DNA of 37,466 bases from JAVJPJ01 sp040217295 (lineage in GTDB: Bacteria > Pseudomonadota > Alphaproteobacteria > Rhodobacterales > Rhodobacteraceae), in the NCBI GenBank assembly GCA_964460185.1, contig CAYWTM010000022.1, positions 1 to 37,466 of the forward strand, read 5' to 3'. The notes below the pieces were generated by a model. The model was not told the origin of the DNA and searched no databases. It saw nothing but the letters and a program-made list of their open reading frames with translations. This document shows positions 15,387 to 23,415 of the stretch, one piece after another. Within the stretch, counting starts at the first letter, position 1; every line of letters starts with the position of its first letter. The position numbers and the translations under genes were made by a program.

Positions 15387-16415
15387 ATGACCAACAACAT
15401 CGCAATCCTTGGTGCCTCGGGCTACACCGGCGCCGAACTGGTCCGGCTGATCCTGGGCCACCCGAACCTGCACATCGCGGCCCTGACCGGCGACCGCAAG
15501 GCGGGGCAATCCATGGCGTCTGTCTATCCGTTCCTGCGGGGCTTTGGCCTGCCGGACCTGACACGGATCGAAGACGTGGATTTCAGCCAGATCGATCTTG
15601 CCTTCTGTGCGTTGCCTCATGCAACATCACAAAGCGTCATCAAGGACTTGCCGGATGATCTTAAGGTCATCGACCTCAGCGCCGATTTCCGGCTGCGCGA
15701 TCCCGCGGTCTACCGCAAATGGTACGGCAAGGATCATGACGCGCCCGACCTTCAGGCGCAGGCGGTCTATGGCCTGACGGAATTCTACCGCGACCAGATC
15801 CGCACCACCCGGCTGGTTGCGGGCACCGGCTGCAACGCGGCGACCGGGCAATACGCCCTCCGGCCCCTGATCGCCGACAAGCTGATCGATCTCGACGAGA
15901 TCATCATCAACATGGTGGTGGGGGTTTCAGGCGCGGGCCGCAGCCTCAAGGAAAACCTGCTGCATGCCGAACTGTCCGAGGGCACGAATGCTTATGGCCT
16001 GGGGGGCACGCATCGCCATCTTGGTGAATTCGATCAGGAATTCAGCCTTTTGGCCGGTCGCCCGGTCGAAGTTCAGTTCACCCCGCACCTGGCCCCGTTC
16101 AATCGCGGCATCCTGGCCACGGTCTATGTGAAGGGCAATGCGCAGGCGATCCACAATTCTCTGTCCAGGGCCTACAAGGACGAACCGTTCCTGCATATAT
16201 TGCCCCTTGGCAAGGCCCCGTCGAGCCATGATGTGCGCGGATCGAATTTCGTGCATATTGGCGTGGTCGGGGATCGCAGGTCGGGGCGGGCGCAAATCGT
16301 GGCCACCCTGGACAACCTGTGCAAGGGGTCGTCGGGGCAGGCGTTGCAGAACGCCAACCTGATGCTCGGGCTGGACGAGACAACGGGGTTGATGGGCGCA
16401 CCGCTCTTTCCCTGA
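15387..16415 (+). CDS. argC: N-acetyl-gamma-glutamyl-phosphate reductase
   Basis: Third step of arginine biosynthesis: NADPH-dependent reduction of N-acetylglutamyl phosphate to the semialdehyde. The 342-residue protein opens with NIAILGASGYTGAELVRLI, the dinucleotide-binding loop of the argC family. It has the catalytic cysteine at 149 in AGTGCNAATG and the family motif VVGVSGAGRSLKENLLH. HLAPFNRGILATVYV and DNLCKGSSGQALQN near the end are also typical. The ATG is about 10 bases after an ACCTTC-containing leader with no strong ribosome-binding site. Its neighbour ccmE suggests the argC-ccm linkage seen in some Rhodobacteraceae. Confidence 0.96.
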   Translation: MTNNIAILGASGYTGAELVRLILGHPNLHIAALTGDRKAGQSMASVYPFLRGFGLPDLTRIEDVDFSQIDLAFCALPHATSQSVIKDLPDDLKVIDLSADFRLRDPAVYRKWYGKDHDAPDLQAQAVYGLTEFYRDQIRTTRLVAGTGCNAATGQYALRPLIADKLIDLDEIIINMVVGVSGAGRSLKENLLHAELSEGTNAYGLGGTHRHLGEFDQEFSLLAGRPVEVQFTPHLAPFNRGILATVYVKGNAQAIHNSLSRAYKDEPFLHILPLGKAPSSHDVRGSNFVHIGVVGDRRSGRAQIVATLDNLCKGSSGQALQNANLMLGLDETTGLMGAPLFP

Positions 16416-16433
16416 TCGCAGGAGGGTAAGGCC

Positions 16434-16886
16434 ATGCGCGGCCTGAAGAAACAACGTCGGATCCAGGTGATCATGCTGGCTGTCGCCGCCCTTGCCCTGT
16501 CGGCCGGGCTGATCGGCTATGCGATGCGGGACGGGATCAATTTCTTCCGCCCGCCGTCCCAGATCGTCGAAGACCCCCCGGGCCCGTCCGAAGTGTTCCG
16601 CATCGGCGGTCTGGTCGAAGACGGCACACTTGTGCGCGGCGAGGGAGAGACGATCACCTTCAACGTCACCGATGGCGGCGCATCCATCCCGGTCACCTAT
16701 ACCGGCATCCTTCCCGACCTGTTCGGCGAGGGTGAGGGGATGGTGGGGACCGGGCGGCTGATCGACGGGACCTTTCAGGCGACCGAGATCCTGGCCCGTC
16801 ATGATGAAACCTACATGCCCGCCGAAGTGATCGATGCGCTGCAAGATCAAGGCGTCTACCGCGACCCTGCCGCGTCCGACAGCTAA
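16434..16886 (+). CDS. ccmE: Cytochrome c maturation heme chaperone CcmE
   Basis: Periplasmic, membrane-anchored chaperone that carries heme covalently and hands it to CcmF/CcmH for cytochrome c assembly. The 150-residue protein has the expected basic N-terminus (MRGLKKQRR), one membrane anchor (about 11-30) and an OB-fold domain with FRIGGLVEDGTLVRG. The heme-binding motif HDETY is at 123-127, with His123 as the covalent attachment residue and Tyr127 as ligand. GGAGGG lies about eight bases before the ATG. No other ccm gene follows; putA is convergent, 75 bases away. Confidence 0.95.
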   Translation: MRGLKKQRRIQVIMLAVAALALSAGLIGYAMRDGINFFRPPSQIVEDPPGPSEVFRIGGLVEDGTLVRGEGETITFNVTDGGASIPVTYTGILPDLFGEGEGMVGTGRLIDGTFQATEILARHDETYMPAEVIDALQDQGVYRDPAASDS

Positions 16887-16915
16887 GGCCCGCCCAACCG
16901 GCACGGGTGCGGGCC
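16887..16915. terminator. Hairpin between convergent ccmE and putA
   Basis: GGCCCGC (16887-16893) and GCGGGCC (16909-16915) flank a 15-base loop immediately after the ccmE stop. It has no U-tract on either strand, but its position between convergent genes fits a bidirectional stop. Confidence 0.5.
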
Positions 16916-16961
16916 TGCCATGCCCCGCACCATACCGCACCGCGCGTTCATGTCCCCCCGG

Positions 16962-19900
16962 TCACGATCCTGACGCCGCCAGTAGCGCCGCGTTGCCGCC
17001 TGCCGCCGTGGTGTCGATGCACACATGCCGTTCCAGCGTCAGGCGCTCTGTCGGGTCAGCCTCGGTGATCAGCGGGATCAGCGCACCCTCGCGCGCGGCC
17101 AGCGCCTCGGCATAGGGGCGCGCCGCATCGGCATCGGCCCACAGCATCACCGCCTCGACCCTGTCCAGATCCCGCAACCAGTCCGCAGGGACCCGGTCCT
17201 TGACCGCAACCGCCGCGCATCCGGCTTTTTCGGCCGCCTGCCGCTGTGCCTCGGCGGCGTCCGCGCCCGGTCCCAGGCAGAGAACCCGGCCGCGGGGATG
17301 GGTGGTCAGCCGGTTCGATTCCCCCGTCGGGCCGGGCAGACTGACAGCCGTCAGGGTGTCGTCGCGCCGGTCGGGCAGGGCGGCCAGTGCCTGTTCCAAC
17401 GCCCCGCGATCGGCTTGCGGGCCGTCCGCGAACGGCATCATCAACAGATCCGGCTGGGTAAAGCGCGGCACGTAGTGCGGCCCGCCCGCCTTCGGCCCGG
17501 TGCCCGAAAGGCCCTCTCCGCCAAAGGGCTGACTGCCCACCACCGCGCCGATCTGGTTGCGGTTGACGTAGATGTTGCCGGCCCTGATCCTGGCGGTCAC
17601 CTCCTGCACCCGGTCGTCGATCCGGCTGTGCATGCCAAAGGTCAGGCCATACCCCTTGGCATTCACCGCCGCGATCACCTTGGGCAGATCGGCGGCCCTG
17701 TAACGGGTGACGTGAAGAACGGGGCCAAAGATCTCCTGCTCCAGATCGGCGATGCCACCCGGCAATTCAAGGATCGTGGGGGCCACGAAAGTGCCCGTGG
17801 CCGGGGCTTCCAGTTCGGCGATCACGCGCCCTTCGGCCCGCGCCGCCTCGATATGCGCGACGATCCCATCCCTCGCGCGCTGGTCGATCACGGGGCCGAT
17901 ATCGGTTCGCAGGTGCCATGGCGCGCCCATCCCAAGCTCGGCCATCGCGCCCGTCAGCATCTCGAGGATCGGGCCCGCCACATCCGCCTGCAGATACAGA
18001 ACGCGCAGCGCCGAACACCGCTGACCGGCCGATTGGAAGGCCGAGGCGACGATGTCGCGCACCGCCTGTTCCGGCAGGGCAGTGGAATCCACGACCATGG
18101 CGTTCAGCCCCCCGGTTTCCGCGATCAGGGGCGCCGACGGGTCCAGATGCGCCGCACGCGCCCGGTTGATGGCCTGCGCCGTTGCCGTGGATCCGGTAAA
18201 GCACAGCCCCGCGATCCGCGCGTCCGACGCCAGTGCCGATCCCACCTCGGCGCCGGGGCCGGGCAGCAATTGCAACACCTCGCGCGGCACGCCTGCCTTG
18301 TGCATCAGGCCCACGGCCAGATGTGCCACAAGGCCCGTGGCCTCTGCCGGCTTGGCGATCACGCCGTTGCCGGCCGCCAGTGCCGCCGCGATCTGGCCGG
18401 TGAAAATGGCCAGGGGAAAGTTCCACGGTGAGATGCAGGCGAACACGCCCCGGGCGGGCAGGGTCAAGGTCCTGGCCTGTGCCGCGTAATAGCGCAGGAA
18501 ATCCACCGCCTCGCGCAATTCGCCCACGGCATCGGGCAGGGTCTTTCCGGCCTCTCTGGCCAACAGCGCAAAGATCTGTCCGTACTGGGCCTCGTACAGA
18601 TCGGCCGCGCGTCCGAGGATCACCGCGCGCTCATCGGCCGGGACATCCCACCGCGCGGCGCCCGACAGGGCGGTGTTCACATCGGCCATGCACGCGGTGG
18701 TCAGATGTCCAACCGTGTCACCCGGATCGGCCGGGTTCGCCACCGTCCAGATGGCGCCGCCCTTGACCTCACCGGCCAGCAAGGGCCCCGCGGTCCAGAC
18801 TGCATCCGCATGGGGCGCGCGCGCGCGCTCGATCTTGTCCAGCTGATCGGGGGCCGCCAGATCCCACCCCCCCGAATTGCGCCGCGTCGCCCCGAAAAGA
18901 TCGGCGGGCGCGATCACCGCCCTGGCGGCACCGGATCGATCCAGCGCCTCGAACGGGTCCTGCGCCACCACCTGCGGAGGGACCTTGCCGTCCAGAACCT
19001 GGTTCACAAAACTGGAATTGGCCCCGTTTTCCAGCAACCGCCGCACCAGGTAGGCCAGCAGATCCCGGTGCTTGCCCACCGGCGCATAGATCCGGCAGCG
19101 CGGCCCGCCGCCCTTGCGCACCAGGTCATGCAGCGCCTCGCCCATGCCGTGCAGGCGTTGGAATTCATAGGTGTCGCGGTTGCCCTTCATCTCGAGGATC
19201 GCGGCGATGCTATGGGCATTGTGGGTGGCAAACTGCGGATAGATCCGGTCGGTCAGCCCCAGCAGCTTTTGCGCGCAGCACAAATAGGCCACATCGGTCG
19301 CACATTTGCGCGTGTAAACCGGGAAATCGGGCAGGCCCTCGACCTGCGCCAGCTTGATCTCGGTGTCCCAGTAGGCGCCCTTCACCAGCCTCAGCATGAT
19401 CCGCCGGTCGTGGGTTTCGGCCAGCGCATGCAGCCAGTCGATCACCGCGGGCGCGCGTTTGCCATAGGCCTGCACGACGACGCCGAACCCGTCCCATCCG
19501 GCCAGCGCGTCATCGCCCAGCACCGCCTCGATCACGTCGAGCGAAAGGTCCAGCCGATCCGCCTCTTCCGCATCGATGTTCAACCCCATGTTGAGGTCCT
19601 TGGCCGCAAGGCACAGCATGCGCACGATGGGCACCAGCTCGGCCATGACGCGCGCCTTTTGCGCCTGCTCATAACGCGGAAACAGCGCCGACAGCTTGAT
19701 CGAGATGCCGGGATTGGCGCGGATGTCGGCGGACCTGCACGCCGGCGCCAGGGCCGCGATCGCCCCCAGGTAGGCGTCGCGATACGCGCGTGCATCGGCC
19801 GCGGTCATCGCGGCCTCGCCCAACATGTCATAGGAATAGGCATAGCCCTTTTGTTCCATCTTGGCCGCGCGCGCCATGGCGTCCGTCATGGTCTGGCCCA

Positions 19901-20429
19901 ACACGAAATGCTGTCCCATCTCGCGCATCGCCCGCGACACCGCCGCGCGGATCACCGGCTCGCCCAGGCGTTTCACGGCCCCTTTCAGAACCCCGGCCAT
20001 GCCTTGCCCGTCCTGCAGCACGCGACCCGTCAGCATCAAGGCCCAGGTCGAGGCATTCACCAGCGGCGAGGCCGAATGGCCCAGATGCGTCCCCCATTCC
20101 GACGGCGCGATCTTGTCTTCGATCAAGGCGTCCATCGTGGCGGCGTCGGGCACCCGCAACAATGCCTCCGCCAGGCACATCAGCGCCACGCCTTCCCGCG
20201 TCGACAGGCCGTATTCGGCCAGGAACACCTCCATCAGGCCGGGTGCCGTGTCGTCACGCAGGTGCCCCACCAGGTCCGCACCGCGCGCCACGGCCCGCCG
20301 GCGCAGATCGGCATCGGGGCCATGGGCGCCGATCAGGCGCTCCAGCAAGACGGGCTCGGGCGCAAGATGGTCGGCGCGAATGGCAAGGCGCAAGGAGTCC
20401 AGCGCGGGGGCAGGGCGGTCGAGGGGCAT
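16962..20429 (-). CDS. putA: Bifunctional proline dehydrogenase / P5C dehydrogenase PutA
   Basis: Oxidises proline to glutamate in two steps: FAD-dependent proline dehydrogenase, then NAD-dependent 1-pyrroline-5-carboxylate dehydrogenase, with channelling between sites. The 1155-residue protein starts at the ATG at 20429. It has the PRODH barrel at about 90-480, with LRLVKGAYWDTEIK (346-359), PQFATHNAHS (398-407) and RIYAPVGKHRDLLAYLVRRL (446-465). The aldehyde dehydrogenase domain at about 545-1000 has Glu771 in ETGGLNA, Cys805 in AGQRCSALR and GGEGLSGTGPKAGGPHY (970-986). A C-terminal domain of about 150 residues follows. There is no N-terminal ribbon-helix-helix DNA-binding region as in the E. 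coli protein, so regulation must come from elsewhere, most likely the divergent Lrp-type gene. Confidence 0.96.
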   Translation of the reverse strand: MPLDRPAPALDSLRLAIRADHLAPEPVLLERLIGAHGPDADLRRRAVARGADLVGHLRDDTAPGLMEVFLAEYGLSTREGVALMCLAEALLRVPDAATMDALIEDKIAPSEWGTHLGHSASPLVNASTWALMLTGRVLQDGQGMAGVLKGAVKRLGEPVIRAAVSRAMREMGQHFVLGQTMTDAMARAAKMEQKGYAYSYDMLGEAAMTAADARAYRDAYLGAIAALAPACRSADIRANPGISIKLSALFPRYEQAQKARVMAELVPIVRMLCLAAKDLNMGLNIDAEEADRLDLSLDVIEAVLGDDALAGWDGFGVVVQAYGKRAPAVIDWLHALAETHDRRIMLRLVKGAYWDTEIKLAQVEGLPDFPVYTRKCATDVAYLCCAQKLLGLTDRIYPQFATHNAHSIAAILEMKGNRDTYEFQRLHGMGEALHDLVRKGGGPRCRIYAPVGKHRDLLAYLVRRLLENGANSSFVNQVLDGKVPPQVVAQDPFEALDRSGAARAVIAPADLFGATRRNSGGWDLAAPDQLDKIERARAPHADAVWTAGPLLAGEVKGGAIWTVANPADPGDTVGHLTTACMADVNTALSGAARWDVPADERAVILGRAADLYEAQYGQIFALLAREAGKTLPDAVGELREAVDFLRYYAAQARTLTLPARGVFACISPWNFPLAIFTGQIAAALAAGNGVIAKPAEATGLVAHLAVGLMHKAGVPREVLQLLPGPGAEVGSALASDARIAGLCFTGSTATAQAINRARAAHLDPSAPLIAETGGLNAMVVDSTALPEQAVRDIVASAFQSAGQRCSALRVLYLQADVAGPILEMLTGAMAELGMGAPWHLRTDIGPVIDQRARDGIVAHIEAARAEGRVIAELEAPATGTFVAPTILELPGGIADLEQEIFGPVLHVTRYRAADLPKVIAAVNAKGYGLTFGMHSRIDDRVQEVTARIRAGNIYVNRNQIGAVVGSQPFGGEGLSGTGPKAGGPHYVPRFTQPDLLMMPFADGPQADRGALEQALAALPDRRDDTLTAVSLPGPTGESNRLTTHPRGRVLCLGPGADAAEAQRQAAEKAGCAAVAVKDRVPADWLRDLDRVEAVMLWADADAARPYAEALAAREGALIPLITEADPTERLTLERHVCIDTTAAGGNAALLAASGS

Positions 20430-20548
20430 TGGAGAGGCTCCGATCAAGGGTTGCCCGATGATACCAGATCGGCAAAAGTCGGTTTTCCTTGAGATTGCCC
20501 GGTGAAAGACGATAAGACCGAAGAAAGGCAACTTCTCGGGGATTTGGA
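20430..20548. promoter_or_regulatory. Divergent putA / Lrp-regulator control region
   Basis: The 119 bases between the two divergent starts are less GC-rich than the flanking genes. They contain inverted CCGATC (20440-20445) and GATCGG (20467-20472), and a repeated GGCAAAAGTCGGTTTTCC / TTGCCCGGTGAAAG-like segment. Lrp-type regulators of putA usually bind several degenerate sites in this position. No single operator can be assigned by eye. Confidence 0.45.
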
Positions 20549-21019
20549 ATGCCAAAGGGTGAAGACGCAGGTCCATTGGACGGCTTTGACCGCAAGCTTC
20601 TTGCCGAACTGTCGGTCAATGGCCGATTGCCGATCACGGAACTGGCCCGGCGGATCGGCCTGTCCAAAAGCCCGACGCAGGCCCGCCTCAAACGGCTGGA
20701 GGCCTCGGGCCATATCCTTGGCTACCGGGCGCAACTTGATCCGGTCAAACTTGGCCGCGAACATGTGGCCTTTCTCGAGGTGCGCCTGACCGACACCCGC
20801 GAACCGGCCCTGTCCGCCTTCAACGCGGCCGTCATCAAGATCCCCGAAATCGAACAATGCCACCTGATCGCGGGCCAGTTCGACTATCTCGTGAAGATCC
20901 GCTGCAAGGATATGCGCGCCTACCGCGAAATTCTGGCCGACGTGGTGTCCACGCTGCCCTATGTCGCGTCGACCTCGACCCATGTCTCTATGCAGGCGGT
21001 CAAGGATTCCGCCCTCTGA
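20549..21019 (+). CDS. Lrp/AsnC-family regulator, probable PutR
   Basis: Transcription factor of 156 residues with the standard two-domain layout. The N-terminal helix-turn-helix (about 12-60) reads LDGFDRKLLAELSVNGRLPITELARRIGLSKSP in successive parts. A RAM ligand-binding domain follows, with IPEIEQCHLIAGQFDYLVKIRCKDM, a typical effector loop. It is divergent from putA with 119 bases between, the usual arrangement for PutR, the proline-responsive activator of putA in alphaproteobacteria. The family is certain; the proline role is inferred from position and from the missing DNA-binding domain in PutA. Confidence 0.9.
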   Translation: MPKGEDAGPLDGFDRKLLAELSVNGRLPITELARRIGLSKSPTQARLKRLEASGHILGYRAQLDPVKLGREHVAFLEVRLTDTREPALSAFNAAVIKIPEIEQCHLIAGQFDYLVKIRCKDMRAYREILADVVSTLPYVASTSTHVSMQAVKDSAL

Positions 21020-21049
21020 CCCGACGACACGGCCGACATGCACCGACCC

Positions 21050-21104
21050 CATCTTTATCCCGGAAATATGGCGGGGGGAGGCGAAGCCGGGGGGCGGAGC
21101 CCCC
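21050..21104 (-). repeat. Dispersed intergenic repeat copy 2 with adjoining hairpin
   Basis: Read on the minus strand, 21050-21082 begins GCCTCC, passes through CCATATTTCC and ends GGATAAAGATG, matching the copy at 1633-1667 in opposite orientation. Next to it, GGGGGC-GGA-GCCCCC (21090-21104) is a strong short hairpin. The element lies between the convergent Lrp-regulator and glk genes and may serve as a bidirectional transcription stop. Confidence 0.65.
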
Positions 21105-21119
21105 AGCCGCGCCGCCGCC

Positions 21120-22079
21120 TCACAGCTTCGACAGATGTGTGGCGCACCCCGTCAGGGCGGCGAAATCATCGTTGACCACGCAGACACCGAATTGTTCCAT
21201 GAACTCCGAGAAACGACCCTTGGCCCTGAGATGCGCTGCAAATCCGAACCGGTCCAGATAGGGCGTGAATGCGCGCGAGACACCGCCCACAAGGTAGATC
21301 CCCCCAAAGGGAAGATGGCTCAGCGCCAGGTCGCCGACGATCGTTCCCATGGCCTGCACGAAGATGCGCCCGGTGGCCACGGCCCTGTCTTCGTCCGCCG
21401 CCAGGCGCGCCATGATCGCGGCCGGGTCCACCGTCTCGCCGTGCAGGACCCGGTGCACATAGCTGATCCCGCGCCCCGACAGGATTTCCTCGATGGATGC
21501 AAACCCGTAATCGGCCACCATCGCGGCGACCAGCTCCGTCATCTGCCCGTCGCAAGATGGAAAGCTCAGATGCCCCGCCTCGGACGGAGGCACGAAGCGG
21601 CCCGCCGCCGTGTCGAAGACCGGGCAGGCATTGAACCCTGTCCCCAGGCCCACCACCAGTTTCGCCGCCATCGGCGAGGCGTCGGGTTGCGCCACCACCA
21701 CGTCAAGATCCGCCGCGTCCAGGTGGCCGATGGCGTGGCCCTGGGCCTGCAGGTCGTTCAAGACCGCGACCTTGTCGGCGGTCAGCGCCCGGCCAAGGGT
21801 TTCGCGGTCGATGCGCCAGTCCAGGTTGGTCAGCGTCGCGACCCCGTCATGCACGGGGCCCGCCGCCGCCACGCAGGTTCCCGTGATCTGCCGATCGTCG
21901 ACGCCCGTTTGCGCCATGTAGCGGACCAACACCTCCGACAGATCGGCATGGTCGCAATTGGGGTAGCGGTTGACCGTGCCGCGATCGACGACGGCCCCGC
22001 GCGCCAGCGCCACGCGCGTGTTCGTGCCACCGATATCGGCAACAAGGCTCAGACCGGTTTCATGGCTCAGATCAGGCAT
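21120..22079 (-). CDS. glk: Glucokinase
   Basis: ATP-dependent phosphorylation of glucose to glucose 6-phosphate in the cytoplasm. The 319-residue product belongs to the bacterial Glk branch, with phosphate-binding loop VADIGGTNTRVAL (13-25), the sugar-binding run VAAAGPVHDGVATLTNLDWRI, and VVGLGTGFNACPVF. GHLSFPSC is similar to the conserved region of E. coli Glk. The ATG at 22079 overlaps the stop of the upstream bglA gene by eight bases, showing tight coupling. It receives glucose from the AglA and BglA glycosidases and feeds the Entner-Doudoroff genes edd/eda in the same locus. Confidence 0.93.
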   Translation of the reverse strand: MPDLSHETGLSLVADIGGTNTRVALARGAVVDRGTVNRYPNCDHADLSEVLVRYMAQTGVDDRQITGTCVAAAGPVHDGVATLTNLDWRIDRETLGRALTADKVAVLNDLQAQGHAIGHLDAADLDVVVAQPDASPMAAKLVVGLGTGFNACPVFDTAAGRFVPPSEAGHLSFPSCDGQMTELVAAMVADYGFASIEEILSGRGISYVHRVLHGETVDPAAIMARLAADEDRAVATGRIFVQAMGTIVGDLALSHLPFGGIYLVGGVSRAFTPYLDRFGFAAHLRAKGRFSEFMEQFGVCVVNDDFAALTGCATHLSKL

Positions 22080-23403
22080 TGCGGGTCTCATCATGGCGCC
22101 ACCATTGCGCCAGCGCCTGATAGGATGCTTTCGGGGTCCTTGCCAAGGTGTCGAAGTCGACATGGACCAGCCCGAACCGTTTTTCGTAGCCAAGCGACCA
22201 TTCGTAATTGTCCATCAGCGACCAGCAGAAATATCCGCCAACCGGCGCGCCCTGCGCGATGGCGGCCTGCATGGCCTTGAGGTGCTGATCGAGGTAGTCG
22301 ATCCGTGCGTGATCGGGCACGCCTGCCACATCGGGGTTGGCCATCCCGTTCTCGGTCACGAAAATCGGCAGGTCGCCGGTATAGTCCCGCGCCGTGCGGA
22401 TCAGGAAATCGCGCAGCCCGTCGGGATAGATTTCCCACCCCATCTGGGTGGTGGGCAAGATCGCCTCGGCGGCGGTGTAGTTGGGCCAGGCCCCATCCAG
22501 ATGCGTCACCCGCTTGCGGGTGTAATAGTTCACCCCGATCCAGTCGAGCGGCGCCTGAATGACGGCGAAATCATCTTGCCATCCCTGGGGCAGGTGCGGC
22601 TCCAATCCTTCGAGGACAAGATCGGGATAGGCGCCATGAAACAGCCCCGAAAGGAAAAAGCGATTGTAGATGGCATCGTTGCGCGCGGCGGCGGCCTGAT
22701 CTTCGGGCGCGTCGCTGGCGGGGGTGGACCATTCGAAATTGCACACGGCCCCCAGGTTGCCCATGCCGAGCGCGCGCATCACCTCGATCGCGCGGCCATG
22801 GGATTTCAAGATGTGATGCATCGCCCGCGCCGTGGCGCGGATATCGCGCAGGCCGGGCGCGTGGTGGCCCTCGAAATGGCTCAGCCAGCCCACGCACCAC
22901 GGCTCGTTCACCGGGGCGGCCGACCAGACGCGGTCACCGATCCGGCTCATGATCGTGTGGGTGTAATCGGCAAACCAGTCCGGCATGTCGGCATTGCGCC
23001 ACCCGCCCTGGTCGGCCAGGGCTTGCGGTAATTCCCAGTGGTAAAGCGTCGCCGCCGGCTTGATGCCGCGCGCCAGCATGCCGTCCACCAGCCGGTCGTA
23101 GAAATCCAGGCCTTCCTGGTTGGCCTGCCCACGCCCATCGGGCAGAACCCGCGCCCAGGACGTCGAAAACCGGTACACGTCCGCACCCAGATCGCGGACC
23201 AGGTCCAGGTCCTCTTCCCAGCGGTGGTAGTGGTCGCACGCCAGCGCCCCGTCCTCGGCCCGCACCACGTTGCCCGGTGTCGCGGCGAAGCTGTCCCAAT
23301 GGGTCTGGCCCGCGCCGCCGAAACGGTGCCCTTCGATCTGGTAGGACGAGGTGGCGACCCCGAACAGGAAACCGTCCGGAAAATCGGCGCGTTTGAACTG
23401 CAT
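22072..23403 (-). CDS. GH1 family beta-glucosidase
   Basis: Cytoplasmic retaining glycosidase of family GH1, 443 residues, a typical length. The N-terminal signature FPDGFLFGVATSSYQIEG (8-25) is the GH1 pattern. The acid/base Glu167 is in NEPW and the nucleophile Glu351 in VTENG. There is no signal peptide, so it cleaves imported substrate. It is 12 bases downstream of aglR and overlaps glk. A beta-glucosidase in an alpha-glucoside locus widens the possible substrates to cellobiose-like or aryl beta-glucosides. A 6-phospho-beta-glucosidase is less likely because no PTS gene is nearby. Confidence 0.93.
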   Translation of the reverse strand: MQFKRADFPDGFLFGVATSSYQIEGHRFGGAGQTHWDSFAATPGNVVRAEDGALACDHYHRWEEDLDLVRDLGADVYRFSTSWARVLPDGRGQANQEGLDFYDRLVDGMLARGIKPAATLYHWELPQALADQGGWRNADMPDWFADYTHTIMSRIGDRVWSAAPVNEPWCVGWLSHFEGHHAPGLRDIRATARAMHHILKSHGRAIEVMRALGMGNLGAVCNFEWSTPASDAPEDQAAAARNDAIYNRFFLSGLFHGAYPDLVLEGLEPHLPQGWQDDFAVIQAPLDWIGVNYYTRKRVTHLDGAWPNYTAAEAILPTTQMGWEIYPDGLRDFLIRTARDYTGDLPIFVTENGMANPDVAGVPDHARIDYLDQHLKAMQAAIAQGAPVGGYFCWSLMDNYEWSLGYEKRFGLVHVDFDTLARTPKASYQALAQWWRHDETRNA

Positions 23404-23415
23404 CTCTTGGTATCC

